DNA from: JACMLC01 sp963817025 | Lineage (GTDB): Bacteria; Acidobacteriota; Blastocatellia; Pyrinomonadales; Pyrinomonadaceae | Direction: 5' to 3' | DNA: 64,000 nucleotides | Assembly (NCBI GenBank): GCA_963817025.1 | Contig: CAWFML010000005.1 | Coordinates: 1,426,001 to 1,490,000 of the forward strand | In this document: positions 16,325-25,578 of the stretch, piece after piece | Layout: each line of letters opens with the position of its first letter | How positions within the stretch are numbered: position 1 is the stretch's first letter | Notes under the pieces: model-generated | What the model saw: the letters and a program-made list of their open reading frames with translations, nothing else | Databases searched by the model: none | Told to the model about the DNA's origin: nothing | Translations under genes and position numbers: made by a program

Positions 16325-19300
16325 GTGGCAGACTCTGCTGAGACTGATGCGATTGTAAAAAAAGAGCCTGAAGGCCCGGCTCCGGACCCGATTGCCAGCC
16401 GTTCGACGAGCTTCGCTCTGCTCGTCTGTGCGTTGCTCTTGAGCGGGGTGCTCGGCTGGGCGCTTTATGACGAAATCTACGGGCAGCGTCCGTGGAAGAG
16501 CATGCAGCAGGAGTTCGTCAGGCGCGAGAATCGTCTGCTCAGGCGTTTGAAAAAGAATGCCGGGACGACCGAGAAAGAGGTCAAAGAGAGCGCGGAATAC
16601 CAGCAGCTTGCTGCCGAGGCCAAGACCGAGCGCGATAGAATCGAGCCTGAGAAAAAAGGCATAGATTCGCAGGTCAAAGTCATTGATGCACAGCTTTCCG
16701 CCATTACAGACCAGTATCAAAACGTGCGCGGCGACATAACGGTTGACAACTATCGAATCGAAACCGCGCACAGCGTTTCCGACCAGAACAAAATCCGCCA
16801 GAAGATTGAGGAGAAAAAGAAAAGACAGCAGACCATAGACATGCCAGCCGATGACGGGTCGGGCAAGACCACAGAGATGAAGCTCGACTACATGCAGCTG
16901 GAAACGAAGTACAACGACCTCAAAGCGAAAAAAGCGGAACTCGTAACCAAGCGTGCCGACCTGCTCAAGAAGCCCGGAGAGCTTGAGAAGAAGCGCGAAG
17001 AATATTTAAAGAATCATGTTACAGGTCTGACGACCGGACAGATTGACAGCCTGCTCAAGCGCAACGAGAGTTTTAACTTCTCTATGCGTCAGGTCAACGT
17101 GCAGGGCGACGCGCTCGTTGATCGCTGCGAGACCTGTCACCTCGGCGTCCGCGAGCCTTTGAACATCACTCCCGTAGACATGCGGCCCGTCCGCGACCGC
17201 AAGCTGCGCAAAGCAGACGAGCTTTCCCGCGCCTTCGTCAGCCACCCGAACAAAGAGCTTTTAGAGATACACAATCCAGACCGCTTCGGCTGCTCAAGCT
17301 GTCATGGCGGCAACGGGCGCGCGACCACCAACGAGGAAAAAGGACACGGTCGTCATCGCTTCTGGCTGCACCCGATGTACGAGCGTGAGAACACAGAGGC
17401 CGGTTGCCAGCAGTGTCATATGTCCGACCGCGAGTTGTTGGGCGCAAACGTGCTCAATCTCGGCAAGGATTTATTTCAGAATCGCGGCTGCGTCGGCTGT
17501 CATCGCTATGAAGGCTTTGACCGCGAGACGGACGCGCTCTCCAACGCGCGCCAGACCATCGGCCAGTTAGAAGAACAAATTACTACTAACGAACGTGAGG
17601 CGAAACAGGCCAACGAAGGCGTCGGACAGGCTGCCAGCGAAGATGCCGTGCAGAAGCTTCTGGCTCGCGCGGAATACCTGCACGTCACCAACAGCCAGTT
17701 GGCCGCGCGCATCTCTCAGCTTCAAACGCAGAGCAAGTATCTGATGCACGACCAGAAAAAGGTCGGGCCGAATCTGAAGGATGTGCGTTTGAAACTGCGC
17801 AAGGAATGGGTTCCCGTCTGGTTGCAAGACCCGCAGGCGTTTCGTCCGGGGACGAAGATGCCCACCTACTGGCGCATTGACGGCAAGAGTATACGCACGG
17901 ATGACGTTGGCAAGCGCGATGAGATGTCGCGCGAAGAGAATGAGCGCAAAGCCATCGCTGCTTTCCTGTGGCAGGACAGTTTTACAGGCAAGCTGCCGGA
18001 GATGAAGTCAGGGGATGCGGCGCACGGCAAGGAGCTTTTCGAGACGCGCGGTTGCATGGCCTGTCACTCGCTCGGCGATAAATCGCAGGGCACACAGGTC
18101 GGCGGAGATTTCGCGGCCAACCTGCAACGCGTCGGCGAAAAAGCCAGCTTCGATTATATCGTCCGCTGGATTTATAACCCGCGCGAGCGTTGGGCACCGT
18201 ATTGCCCGAAAGAGAAACGCGACCTGACGCGCGAGGATTACGAGAAGAAGGGCCTGCCGTTCGTCTTCGACACGGATCATTCGACGTGCCCGAACGACGG
18301 CGCAGAGCTTCAGATACAGAACATGACAGTGATGCCCAACTTCCGTCTCTCCGAAACGGATTCGCGCGACATCGCCACCTATCTCTTCTCGCTTTCAAGT
18401 CCGCAGTCTTATCCAGACGCGTCCTTTATGGACGACCCGAACTTGAAAGAGCAGGGCCGCACGTTGGTCAAACAGTATGGCTGCGCCGGATGCCACGAGA
18501 TACGGGGGTTTGAAGAGGAACAGCGCATCGGCAAGGAGTTGACGACCGAAGGCTCGACCCCGATTGAGCGTCTTGACTTTGCCATGCTCACGCATGACGC
18601 AGAGCAGGGCATCAACCCGCACAGCGAAAAGGGAGAGAAGTTTACAGACCCGCAAACCGGCGCGGTTAAATCTTGGTACAACCACAAAGGCTTTTTCAGC
18701 AACAAGCTCTTAGACCCCTCGGTTTACGATAAGGGCAAAGAGAAAGAGCCGAAAGACTTGCTTCGCATGCCGAAGCCGTTCCTTGAGCCGCAGTGGAATG
18801 TCGCGCTGACGACGTTTCTTTTAGGCAGCAAGGGAATCGAAGGCTCGAACGTCCCGCCGTCTTTCTATTACAGCCCGGACGCCCGCCGCAAAGACATACA
18901 GGACGGCTGGTGGGTTATTAAGAAATATAATTGCATGGGCTGTCATAACGTGCAGGTGGGCCAGAAGTCCGTGCTCTCAGGCTTGCCCAAATATCAGGAT
19001 GCAGACTGGAAAGACCAGTTGCCGCCTCAACTGACGAGCGAGGGCGCGCGTGTTGACCCCGACTGGCTGTTGCGTTTCCTGCGCGACCCGTCTTTGAGCG
19101 ATGCCTCAGGCAGAGCCGAACCCGGACGCAGCGACAAGACAGTCGGCCCGACTCCCGGCTCGGCAGAGAACCCGTACGGCGTGCAAAAGGCTGGAGAGTC
19201 AAACGGCGGCAGCCCGCCTGTCACCAGCGGCGAAAGTCTGGCCCAGAGGATTGAAGGCCATCTCAAGGCGCAACCCGGCGCAGACCGCAACGGAGTTCGC

Positions 19301-19993
19301 ACTTATTTGAAAGCGCGCATGCCGACCTTTAGCTTCTCGCCGAACGAGCTGCGAATACTCGTGCGCTTCTTTATGGCTATCTCTTCGCAGCCGGAGATTA
19401 ACATCAAGGAGCAGCAGGAGCCGCTCACCGAAGAGGAACGCATCCTCGCGCGACAGCTCTTTACCTCGCGCGCCGCGCCCTGTCTGAAATGTCATATCAC
19501 GGGCGAGCCGGAGCACGACAAAACTGCTTCCGCGCCGAACTTCCTGCTGGCGAGCGAGCGTCTGAAACCGGCATGGACTTTCCGCTGGCTGCTCGACCCG
19601 CAGCAGATAAGTCCGGGCACGGCCATGCCTTCAGGCTTGTTCAAATTGGACGGCTCGCGCTGGATTTTCAGCGGCGAAACGCCCGCCAGCTTTGCCACTT
19701 ATCAGAAAGACCATGCAGACTTGCTGGTGCGCTATATGTTCCAGATGACGCCCGAAGAGCAGCGTCGCCTGATGTCCACTTCGCCTGCGGCCACCGGAGG
19801 GCAAACGCCTGCGCCGACGGAGAAGGAGACCCCGGCGGCCACCAACGGGCAGAAGGTGAGTCGCAATCGTTTGCGACGAAACACGCGCCGTGATGTGTTG
19901 ACAGCCCACAGGAGGGCCGCCGGAAAGCAGGCGCGTGCGCCCGTCAAGAGGGATTCCAGATTACAGCACAGGGCAAAGTTTGCGCGCGAGTGA
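16325..19993 (+). CDS. Membrane-anchored octahaem c-type cytochrome of the Rieske/cyt b complex
   Basis: A 1222-aa protein starting at GTG 16325 (GGAGGG upstream). One N-terminal membrane helix (about 22-45) is followed by a long coiled-coil region (about 60-245) and then eight CxxCH haem sites: CETCH (~267), CSSCH (~322), CQQCH (~361), CVGCH (~389), CMACH (~577), CAGCH (~719), CMGCH (~870) and CLKCH (~1053). Several lie in cytochrome c-like modules with downstream Met ligands (e.g. GTKMPTY, GTAMPSG). A CP...STCPNDGAEL segment near 620-660 resembles a small metal-binding knuckle. It likely replaces cytochrome c1 as electron exit of the complex. The last 50 residues are a Pro/Thr linker and then an Arg-rich tail that looks unlike the rest, perhaps a late frameshift. 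Confidence 0.9.
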   Translation: MADSAETDAIVKKEPEGPAPDPIASRSTSFALLVCALLLSGVLGWALYDEIYGQRPWKSMQQEFVRRENRLLRRLKKNAGTTEKEVKESAEYQQLAAEAKTERDRIEPEKKGIDSQVKVIDAQLSAITDQYQNVRGDITVDNYRIETAHSVSDQNKIRQKIEEKKKRQQTIDMPADDGSGKTTEMKLDYMQLETKYNDLKAKKAELVTKRADLLKKPGELEKKREEYLKNHVTGLTTGQIDSLLKRNESFNFSMRQVNVQGDALVDRCETCHLGVREPLNITPVDMRPVRDRKLRKADELSRAFVSHPNKELLEIHNPDRFGCSSCHGGNGRATTNEEKGHGRHRFWLHPMYERENTEAGCQQCHMSDRELLGANVLNLGKDLFQNRGCVGCHRYEGFDRETDALSNARQTIGQLEEQITTNEREAKQANEGVGQAASEDAVQKLLARAEYLHVTNSQLAARISQLQTQSKYLMHDQKKVGPNLKDVRLKLRKEWVPVWLQDPQAFRPGTKMPTYWRIDGKSIRTDDVGKRDEMSREENERKAIAAFLWQDSFTGKLPEMKSGDAAHGKELFETRGCMACHSLGDKSQGTQVGGDFAANLQRVGEKASFDYIVRWIYNPRERWAPYCPKEKRDLTREDYEKKGLPFVFDTDHSTCPNDGAELQIQNMTVMPNFRLSETDSRDIATYLFSLSSPQSYPDASFMDDPNLKEQGRTLVKQYGCAGCHEIRGFEEEQRIGKELTTEGSTPIERLDFAMLTHDAEQGINPHSEKGEKFTDPQTGAVKSWYNHKGFFSNKLLDPSVYDKGKEKEPKDLLRMPKPFLEPQWNVALTTFLLGSKGIEGSNVPPSFYYSPDARRKDIQDGWWVIKKYNCMGCHNVQVGQKSVLSGLPKYQDADWKDQLPPQLTSEGARVDPDWLLRFLRDPSLSDASGRAEPGRSDKTVGPTPGSAENPYGVQKAGESNGGSPPVTSGESLAQRIEGHLKAQPGADRNGVRTYLKARMPTFSFSPNELRILVRFFMAISSQPEINIKEQQEPLTEEERILARQLFTSRAAPCLKCHITGEPEHDKTASAPNFLLASERLKPAWTFRWLLDPQQISPGTAMPSGLFKLDGSRWIFSGETPASFATYQKDHADLLVRYMFQMTPEEQRRLMSTSPAATGGQTPAPTEKETPAATNGQKVSRNRLRRNTRRDVLTAHRRAAGKQARAPVKRDSRLQHRAKFARE

Positions 19994-20046
19994 TCCCCGG
20001 TTGCTTTAATTATCTTTATGCTTTAATTTTAACCGGAGGCTTAAAA

Positions 20047-20940
20047 ATGTTTTCAAAACGAGTGAAATTCTGGCTCTGCCTGTTGGCAGTCGTGTCTCTT
20101 CTTGCGCTCTCGGTCGCCTGTAGCAGGGGCAATGATGACGACATCGCTGAAGAAGATGGAACGGAGTCCACGGGCGGGCCGAAGGGGACGCCGTATCAGA
20201 CGAGCGGCAATGAAGGAACAGTCACGGGTAAGGTCGCTTTCAACGGGGCCGCGCCCGCGACGCAGCCGATTGATATGAACGCCGACGCGGCCTGCGCCTC
20301 GAAGAACCCGAACGCGATTGCCGAAACCGCTCTGGTCAAAGACGGCAAGCTCCAGAATGTTTTTATCTACATCAAGGACGGCACGACCGCCGACGGCAAA
20401 AAAATCACGGGCCTCAGCTTTCCGGTTCCGTCAGAGCCTGCCAAGCTGGACCAGAACGGCTGTCACTACCTGCCGCATGTCCTCGGCGTTCGGGCCGAAC
20501 AGGCTTTCGTCGTGACCAACAGCGACCCGACTTCGCACAATGTCAACGTGCAGGGCAAGAGCAATCCGCCGTGGAACACTTCGCAGGGGCCGAATGCCGC
20601 TCCGATCAATCAGAAGTTTGTCCGCGCCGAAACGCTGATTCCCATCAAATGCAATCAGCATCCGTGGATGAAGGCTTACGTCGGCGTGCTTAATCATCCG
20701 TTCTTTGCCGTCAGCGCAGAGGATGGCAGCTTTACGATTAAGAACTTGCCGCCCGGAAAATACAATCTGGTCGCATGGCATGAGCGATACGGCGAGAAGA
20801 ATATGGAAATCAATCTCGCGGCCAAAGGAACTGCGACCGCAGATTTTGCATACGATGCCACGACGGCTTCCGATACCCCGCGCAGCAACTCTCTGGAAAT
20901 CATGCCCGCGCTTGAGTTTCCGATGTTGATGCGACACTAA
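20047..20940 (+). CDS. Lipoprotein with cupredoxin-like copper site and carboxypeptidase-regulatory-like domain
   Basis: A 297-aa predicted lipoprotein: signal peptide with lipobox LSVAC and lipidated Cys25, then an acidic linker. The core includes DPTSHNVNV followed by IPIKCNQHPWMKAYV. The His...Cys...His...Met order is that of type-1 copper proteins. An embedded GSFTIKNLPPGKYNLVAWHE segment is typical of carboxypeptidase-regulatory-like folds. ATG 20047, with GGAGG nine bases upstream, is preferred to the ATG at 19990. Lying between the octahaem protein and the oxidase genes, it is a good candidate periplasmic electron carrier between complex and oxidase; that role is inferred. Confidence 0.8.
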   Translation: MFSKRVKFWLCLLAVVSLLALSVACSRGNDDDIAEEDGTESTGGPKGTPYQTSGNEGTVTGKVAFNGAAPATQPIDMNADAACASKNPNAIAETALVKDGKLQNVFIYIKDGTTADGKKITGLSFPVPSEPAKLDQNGCHYLPHVLGVRAEQAFVVTNSDPTSHNVNVQGKSNPPWNTSQGPNAAPINQKFVRAETLIPIKCNQHPWMKAYVGVLNHPFFAVSAEDGSFTIKNLPPGKYNLVAWHERYGEKNMEINLAAKGTATADFAYDATTASDTPRSNSLEIMPALEFPMLMRH

Positions 20941-20972
20941 AGCAGGGAAGAAGATTCAAACAGGGAGAGACA

Positions 20973-21053
20973 AATGCGGATTTCGGAATGCGGAGTGCGG
21001 ATTTATTAAGAACCTGATCGTTAATCCGCAACCCGAAATCCGCATTCCGCATT
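20973..21053. repeat. Inverted repeat, GCGGATTTCGGAATGCGGA word family (copy E2)
   Basis: AATGCGGATTTCGGAATGCG at the left pairs with CGCATTCCGCATT and neighbouring words at the right, around a loop of about 15 nt. It lies between the cupredoxin gene and ctaB, inside the cluster. Confidence 0.75.
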
Positions 21054-21063
21054 CTATCCATTC

Positions 21064-21996
21064 ATGATGAAAAGCGTAGCAATCGAGTTCGATCAAGGTG
21101 GGGTCACAGGCACGGAGTGTGCGCCGGTGGAAGCTGCCAGCGCGCGTGAAAGATTCAGGTTATATCTTGAGCTGACCAAGCCGCGTATTACTTTCCTGAT
21201 TGTTTTGACGGCAGCCGCAGGCTTTTGTCTCGGCGCACAGGGCCGCTTCAATTATCTCTTGCTGGCCCACGCGATGTTCGGCATAGCATTGCTCTCATCC
21301 GGCATCGCCACCCTGAACCAGTACATGGAACGCTCGCTCGATAGCCTGATGCGTCGCACGGCCATGAGGCCGCTGCCTTCGGGAAAATTGCAGCCCTTTG
21401 AAGCTCTCGCTTTCGGCGTTCTCTTAACAGTGTGCGCGGAAATCTATCTCGCGCTGATGGTCAATCCCCTGACGGCTATGTTCGGCGTCACGGTCATCAT
21501 CGGTTATCTTCTTCTCTACACGCCGCTCAAGACGAGGACGACGCTTTCAACCGTGGTCGGAGCATTTCCGGGAGCGATGCCGCCCCTGATGGGATGGACG
21601 GCTGCGACGGGTGAGGTGACTGCGGGCGCGTGGGTGCTGTTTGCGATCTTATTTCTGTGGCAGTTTCCACACTTTCTCGCAATCGCATGGATGTACAGAG
21701 AAGACTACGAGCGCGCGGGGATCGTGATGCTGCCGGTGGTCGAGCCTGAAGGCCGCATCACAGGCCAACAGATAGTCGCTTACACGCTGTTGCTGCTGCC
21801 CGTCAGCCTGCTTCCGACCGTGATGGGGATTTCCGGTCAGGTTTATCTTTACGGGGCGATTGCGCTCGGCTTGCTCTTTCTCTATAGCAGCGTGCGCGCG
21901 GCGTTTTCCAAGTCGAGACAGGAGGCGCGACGCCTGCTGCTCGCCTCCGTGCTCTATTTGCCGTTGCTGTTTGTGCTGATGGTTTTAAATCGGTGA
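21064..21996 (+). CDS. ctaB: Protohaem IX farnesyltransferase (haem O synthase)
   Basis: A 310-aa UbiA-family prenyltransferase with about eight or nine membrane helices. Signature regions are ELTKPRITFLIVLTAAAGF near residue 37 and LNQYMERSLDSLMRRTAMRPLPSG near 88, the Mg2+/prenyl-diphosphate-binding loop. The second conserved loop follows YTPLKTRT...GAFPGAMPPLMGW. The loop reads NQ..E...D..M.RT, the form I associate with mitochondrial COX10, instead of N...D...D. CtaB farnesylates haem B to haem O for the A-type oxidase encoded directly downstream. The stop codon lies in the first bases of hairpin D1. Confidence 0.93.
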   Translation: MMKSVAIEFDQGGVTGTECAPVEAASARERFRLYLELTKPRITFLIVLTAAAGFCLGAQGRFNYLLLAHAMFGIALLSSGIATLNQYMERSLDSLMRRTAMRPLPSGKLQPFEALAFGVLLTVCAEIYLALMVNPLTAMFGVTVIIGYLLLYTPLKTRTTLSTVVGAFPGAMPPLMGWTAATGEVTAGAWVLFAILFLWQFPHFLAIAWMYREDYERAGIVMLPVVEPEGRITGQQIVAYTLLLLPVSLLPTVMGISGQVYLYGAIALGLLFLYSSVRAAFSKSRQEARRLLLASVLYLPLLFVLMVLNR

Positions 21997-22070
21997 CAAG
22001 TGGCAGGTGACGAGTGACAAGTTGAAGCACGTTCTTGCCCGTCACTCGTCACCTGTCACGTGTCACTTCT
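21992..22070. repeat. Inverted repeat, GTGACRRGTGACGAGTGA word family (copy D1)
   Basis: GTGACAAGTGGCAGGTGACG pairs with CGTCACCTGTCACGTGTCAC around a loop of about 20 nt. The TGA of the first GTGAC word is the ctaB stop codon. It lies between ctaB and coxB, inside the operon. A second copy is at 48455-48520. Confidence 0.8.
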
Positions 22071-22084
22071 TTAAGGAGACTTCG

Positions 22085-22927
22085 ATGGGTCGTGCTCTGG
22101 CGATATTGATCTGGCTTTTAACGCTCGGCTCGGTATGGCTTTTCGTGAGTGGTAAATGGTGGTTTCCGACGGCCATCACGGAGCATGGCCCGGCCTATGA
22201 CCGTCAATTCATGTTGACGATCATCGTTGTCGGCGTCGCCTTCTCTGCCGCGCAAATCGGACTTGGCATCGCGCTCTGGCGTTATCGCGCAGCCAAGCCG
22301 GGCGAAAGGGCCGTCTACTCGCACGGTAACAATCGTCTGGAAATCGTCTGGACGATAATCACTGCGCTGGTCTTTATCTCGCTCGGTGTTTTGGGCCAGA
22401 GCGTGTGGGCCAGACTTCATTTCCAGCCAGCTTCAGCCGATGCTTACAAGGTTCACGTCGTAGCCCAGCAGTTCTCGTGGAACTTTCACTATGCGGGCAA
22501 AGATCAAAAGTTCGGGCGCACAGACCCGGCTTTGATTAAGGATGCCGACCTGAACTTTATCGGATTGGACCAGAACGACCCGAACGCGAAAGATGACGCG
22601 GCGGTGACTGCGCTGGTGGTTCCGGTCAATCGTGAGGTCGAGCTAACGCTCACTTCAAAAGACGTGACGCACAGCTTCTGGGTTCCGCCGCTCAGGTTCA
22701 AACAAGACCTTGTTCCCGGCTTGCTGATTCCGGTTCATTTCAAGCCCAACAAAGTCGGGAAATACGAGTTGGCCTGTGCGGAATTGTGCGGCGCGCTGCA
22801 TTTCAAGATGAAGAGCTACATGCTGGTGCTGCCGGAAGAAGAACACCGCGCGCTGGCGGAAATGCCGCAGGCGCAGTTTCAAGCCAAGATGACAGAACTA
22901 CTTAATAAATATCCGTTAGCTTACTAG
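22085..22927 (+). CDS. coxB: Cytochrome c oxidase subunit II (CuA)
   Basis: A 280-aa subunit II. Two N-terminal helices (about 5-23 and 40-62) anchor a periplasmic cupredoxin domain with the CuA motif CAELCGALHFKM (about 237-248; two Cys, the His and Met) plus the upstream His in DVTHSFWVP. The aromatic patch QQFSWNFHY is present for electron entry. No haem c domain is fused. ATG 22085 with AAGGAGAC upstream is chosen; a longer open frame back to 22007 only runs through repeat D1. It receives electrons from the periplasmic carrier. Confidence 0.95.
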   Translation: MGRALAILIWLLTLGSVWLFVSGKWWFPTAITEHGPAYDRQFMLTIIVVGVAFSAAQIGLGIALWRYRAAKPGERAVYSHGNNRLEIVWTIITALVFISLGVLGQSVWARLHFQPASADAYKVHVVAQQFSWNFHYAGKDQKFGRTDPALIKDADLNFIGLDQNDPNAKDDAAVTALVVPVNREVELTLTSKDVTHSFWVPPLRFKQDLVPGLLIPVHFKPNKVGKYELACAELCGALHFKMKSYMLVLPEEEHRALAEMPQAQFQAKMTELLNKYPLAY

Positions 22928-22964
22928 CCTTTAACCTTTGCGCGCGAGCGAGAGGAGAGAAGCA

Positions 22965-24902
22965 ATGGCAGACATCGTTGATGCACATGAGGAGGCCGCG
23001 CATGATGCTACGGCTCATACGGAAGTGCATCGTCATCCCGCCCCGACCAGTTTCATACGCAAATATATCTTCAGCATAGATCACAAGGTGATTGGCATCC
23101 AGTATCTGCTGCTCGCCATCTTCTCCGTGTTTATCGGCATGACTATGTCGGTGCTGATGCGCGTCAAACTGACGTGGCCGGGCAGCAAGATAACTATTCT
23201 GGAAAAACTCTTTCCCTTAGGCGCGCCGGGCGGCGTCATGACGCCGGAGTTCTATCTTTCCTTAGTCACGATGCACGGCACGATCATGGTTTTCTTCGTG
23301 CTGACCACTGCCCCGCAGGGAGGCTTTGGAAACTACTTTCTGCCGATTCAAATCGGCGCGGATGACATGGCCTTTCCGACCCTCAACATGCTTTCGTTCT
23401 GGGTCACGCTCATCGGTTTGCTGGTCTTGGTTTCGGCTATCTTTGTTGAAGGCAACGCTACAGTTGCGGGTTGGTATTCAGCCATTGACCCGCGCCACAC
23501 GGCGGCCAGCGGAACGGTCGGGCCAATCGGCGGCTGGACGGGGTATCCGACCTTGAGCGCGCTCGGGCCGTCAGCCGGGCCGGGGCAGGGCGCGGGCGTA
23601 GACCTCTGGATTATCAGTATCGCAATCTTCTGTATCGCCTCGCTTCTGGGCGCGCTCAATTTCATTACCACGATGCTGAACATGCGTGCGCCGGGGCTGT
23701 CTTTGATGCGGCTGCCGCTGACGTGCTGGTCTTGGTTTACGACCGCCGTGCTGGCTCTGCTGGCTTTCCCTGTGCTCCTGGCGGCGGGCGTGCTGCTGTT
23801 TCTTGACCGCACAGCCGGAACCAGTTTTTTCATCCCCGGCGGATTGGTCGTCAGCGACGTGTTGCAAGTCACGCACAAAGGCGGCTCTCCGATTCTCTGG
23901 CAGCATCTCTTCTGGTTCTTCGGACACCCGGAGGTTTACATCGCCATCCTGCCGGGCATGGGCGCGACTTCGCATATCCTTTCAACCTTTGCGCGCAAAC
24001 CCATCTTCGGCTATCGCGCGATGGTCTTTGCCATTTTTGCTATCGGCCTGCTGGGATTTTTCGTCTGGGGCCATCACATGTTTTTGAGCGGGATGAGTCC
24101 TTACACCGGCATGGCCTTTTCCGTGCTGACTCTTTCCATCGGCGTGCCGTCCGCCATCAAGACCTTTAACTGGCTGGGGACGCTGTGGGGAGCAAAGATA
24201 CGCTTCACGGCTCCGATGCTGTACGCCATCGGGTTTGTCTCGCTCTTTGTTGCGGGCGGCATCACCGGCATCGTGCTCGGTCAGACGGGCTTAGACCTTT
24301 CGATGCACGACACTTATTTTGTGATCGGGCATTTTCACTTAGTGATGGGCGTGGCGGCCATCTTCGGCATGTTCGCCGGACTCCAGTTCTGGTTTCCCAA
24401 GATGTTTGGCCGGATGATGAGCGAGAGCATCGCTAAAATTCATTTCTGGATCACGTTTGTCGGCGTCTACTGCATCTTTGTCCCGACGCATCTGATGGGC
24501 ATCGTCGGCATGCCTAGACGCTATTCGAGCTTTGAGGAATATAGTTTCCTGAGCACGCTTCACCCGCTCGTCATGTTCGTCACGATAGCCGCCATCGTCA
24601 CTGCCGTGGCACAGGTTCTCTTTCTCTGGAATTTCATCTGGTCTATTTTTAAGGGCGAGAAGGCGGGCGACAATCCGTGGGAGGCGACGACGCTCGAATG
24701 GATAATACCGTCTCCGCCGCCGCATGATAATTTCGCGGGGCATATCCCGACCGTGTATCGCGGGCCGTATGAGTTTTCCGTGCCCGGCGCGCCGAATGAT
24801 TACGTGATGCAGACCGAACCCGACCCGTTTGTCGGGGAACAGTCAAATGTTTCGAGCCAGGAGGGAAACGGCGGCAATGGTCACAATGGTCACAAACACT
24901 GA
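22965..24902 (+). CDS. coxA: Cytochrome c oxidase subunit I (haem-copper, A-family)
   Basis: A 645-aa subunit I with about 14 hydrophobic segments. The H-Y cross-link / CuB motif WFFGHPEVYIAILPG is present with the Glu of the D-channel (HPE), followed by the HH pair in FVWGHHMFLSGM and the haem ligands in HDTYFVIGHFHLVMG. These define a proton-pumping A-type oxidase reducing O2 to water. His-rich N-terminal residues (HEEAAHDATAHTEVHRH) could bind metal. ATG 22965 has GAGGAGA nearby; an in-frame TTG at 22938 is rejected. Its end overlaps the next gene's start by 26 bp. Confidence 0.96.
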   Translation: MADIVDAHEEAAHDATAHTEVHRHPAPTSFIRKYIFSIDHKVIGIQYLLLAIFSVFIGMTMSVLMRVKLTWPGSKITILEKLFPLGAPGGVMTPEFYLSLVTMHGTIMVFFVLTTAPQGGFGNYFLPIQIGADDMAFPTLNMLSFWVTLIGLLVLVSAIFVEGNATVAGWYSAIDPRHTAASGTVGPIGGWTGYPTLSALGPSAGPGQGAGVDLWIISIAIFCIASLLGALNFITTMLNMRAPGLSLMRLPLTCWSWFTTAVLALLAFPVLLAAGVLLFLDRTAGTSFFIPGGLVVSDVLQVTHKGGSPILWQHLFWFFGHPEVYIAILPGMGATSHILSTFARKPIFGYRAMVFAIFAIGLLGFFVWGHHMFLSGMSPYTGMAFSVLTLSIGVPSAIKTFNWLGTLWGAKIRFTAPMLYAIGFVSLFVAGGITGIVLGQTGLDLSMHDTYFVIGHFHLVMGVAAIFGMFAGLQFWFPKMFGRMMSESIAKIHFWITFVGVYCIFVPTHLMGIVGMPRRYSSFEEYSFLSTLHPLVMFVTIAAIVTAVAQVLFLWNFIWSIFKGEKAGDNPWEATTLEWIIPSPPPHDNFAGHIPTVYRGPYEFSVPGAPNDYVMQTEPDPFVGEQSNVSSQEGNGGNGHNGHKH

Positions 24903-25572
24903 CAGAGTTGCGGCCAGGAAAGTTGTATCCGGCCAGAGCGCACGACGCGCGGGCGGCAATGGCACGCCTCCGCGACGCGGCAATGGCGGCGGCCCCGGCG
25001 GAAGCGATTCCGAAGGGACTCCCACAGATAAGTATCGCCTTGGGATGTGGGTCGCGCTGGCGGGCATCATGATGATGTTCACAGCCCTGACGAGCGCGTA
25101 CGTTGTGCGTGCTGCCGGAGCGAGCGACTGGAAGCCGATTGCTCTGCCGCCTCTGCTCTGGGTCAGCACCGCGCTGATCGTCATCAGCAGCATTACTTTC
25201 GAGTTGGCGCGCAGGGCCGTTAAGCGCGAAGACCATCAGGCTTATGGACGCTGGCTGCTGGTCACAGTGTTATTGGGACTCGGATTTCTCTCGATACAGT
25301 TTCTGGCATGGCGGCAACTGGTGGGGCAGGGAATTTATCTTTCGTCGAATCCGCACAGCGCGTTCTTCTATCTCTTGACCGCGCTGCACGGCTTGCACCT
25401 GCTCGGCGGCATTCTCGCGCTCGATTATCTATTGCTCCACGCGTGGCGACGACGCGCGCCGGAGCAGATTGGTCCAAAGAGGGCGGCAGTCGCGGGGGCC
25501 GTGGCCCTGTACTGGCATTTCATGGACGGACTCTGGATCTTTCTGTTCTTACTCCTATTCCTGTGGAGGTAA
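24877..25572 (+). CDS. coxC: Cytochrome c oxidase subunit III (first copy)
   Basis: A 231-aa subunit III. After a Gly/Arg-rich tail of about 45 residues come five helices, including KYRLGMWVALAGIMMMFTALTSAYVVR, FFYLLTALHGLHLLGG and VALYWHFMDGLWIFLFLLLF (family 'H..HV..G' and 'YWHFVD..W'). Subunit III stabilises the catalytic core and helps proton uptake. ATG 24877 overlaps the end of coxA by 26 bp, with AGGAGGG 11 bp upstream. A second subunit III gene follows 6 bp after the stop. Confidence 0.9.
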   Translation: MVTMVTNTDRVAARKVVSGQSARRAGGNGTPPRRGNGGGPGGSDSEGTPTDKYRLGMWVALAGIMMMFTALTSAYVVRAAGASDWKPIALPPLLWVSTALIVISSITFELARRAVKREDHQAYGRWLLVTVLLGLGFLSIQFLAWRQLVGQGIYLSSNPHSAFFYLLTALHGLHLLGGILALDYLLLHAWRRRAPEQIGPKRAAVAGAVALYWHFMDGLWIFLFLLLFLWR

Positions 25573-25578
25573 AGGGTT

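Noticed and set aside
15665..16771. 368-codon open frame on the minus strand
   Set aside because: Antisense to cyt b and the octahaem gene; composition follows the opposite frame and no domain is recognised.
22007..22084. Longer N-terminus for CoxB
   Set aside because: The extra 26 codons are repeat D1; ATG 22085 has a proper ribosome site.
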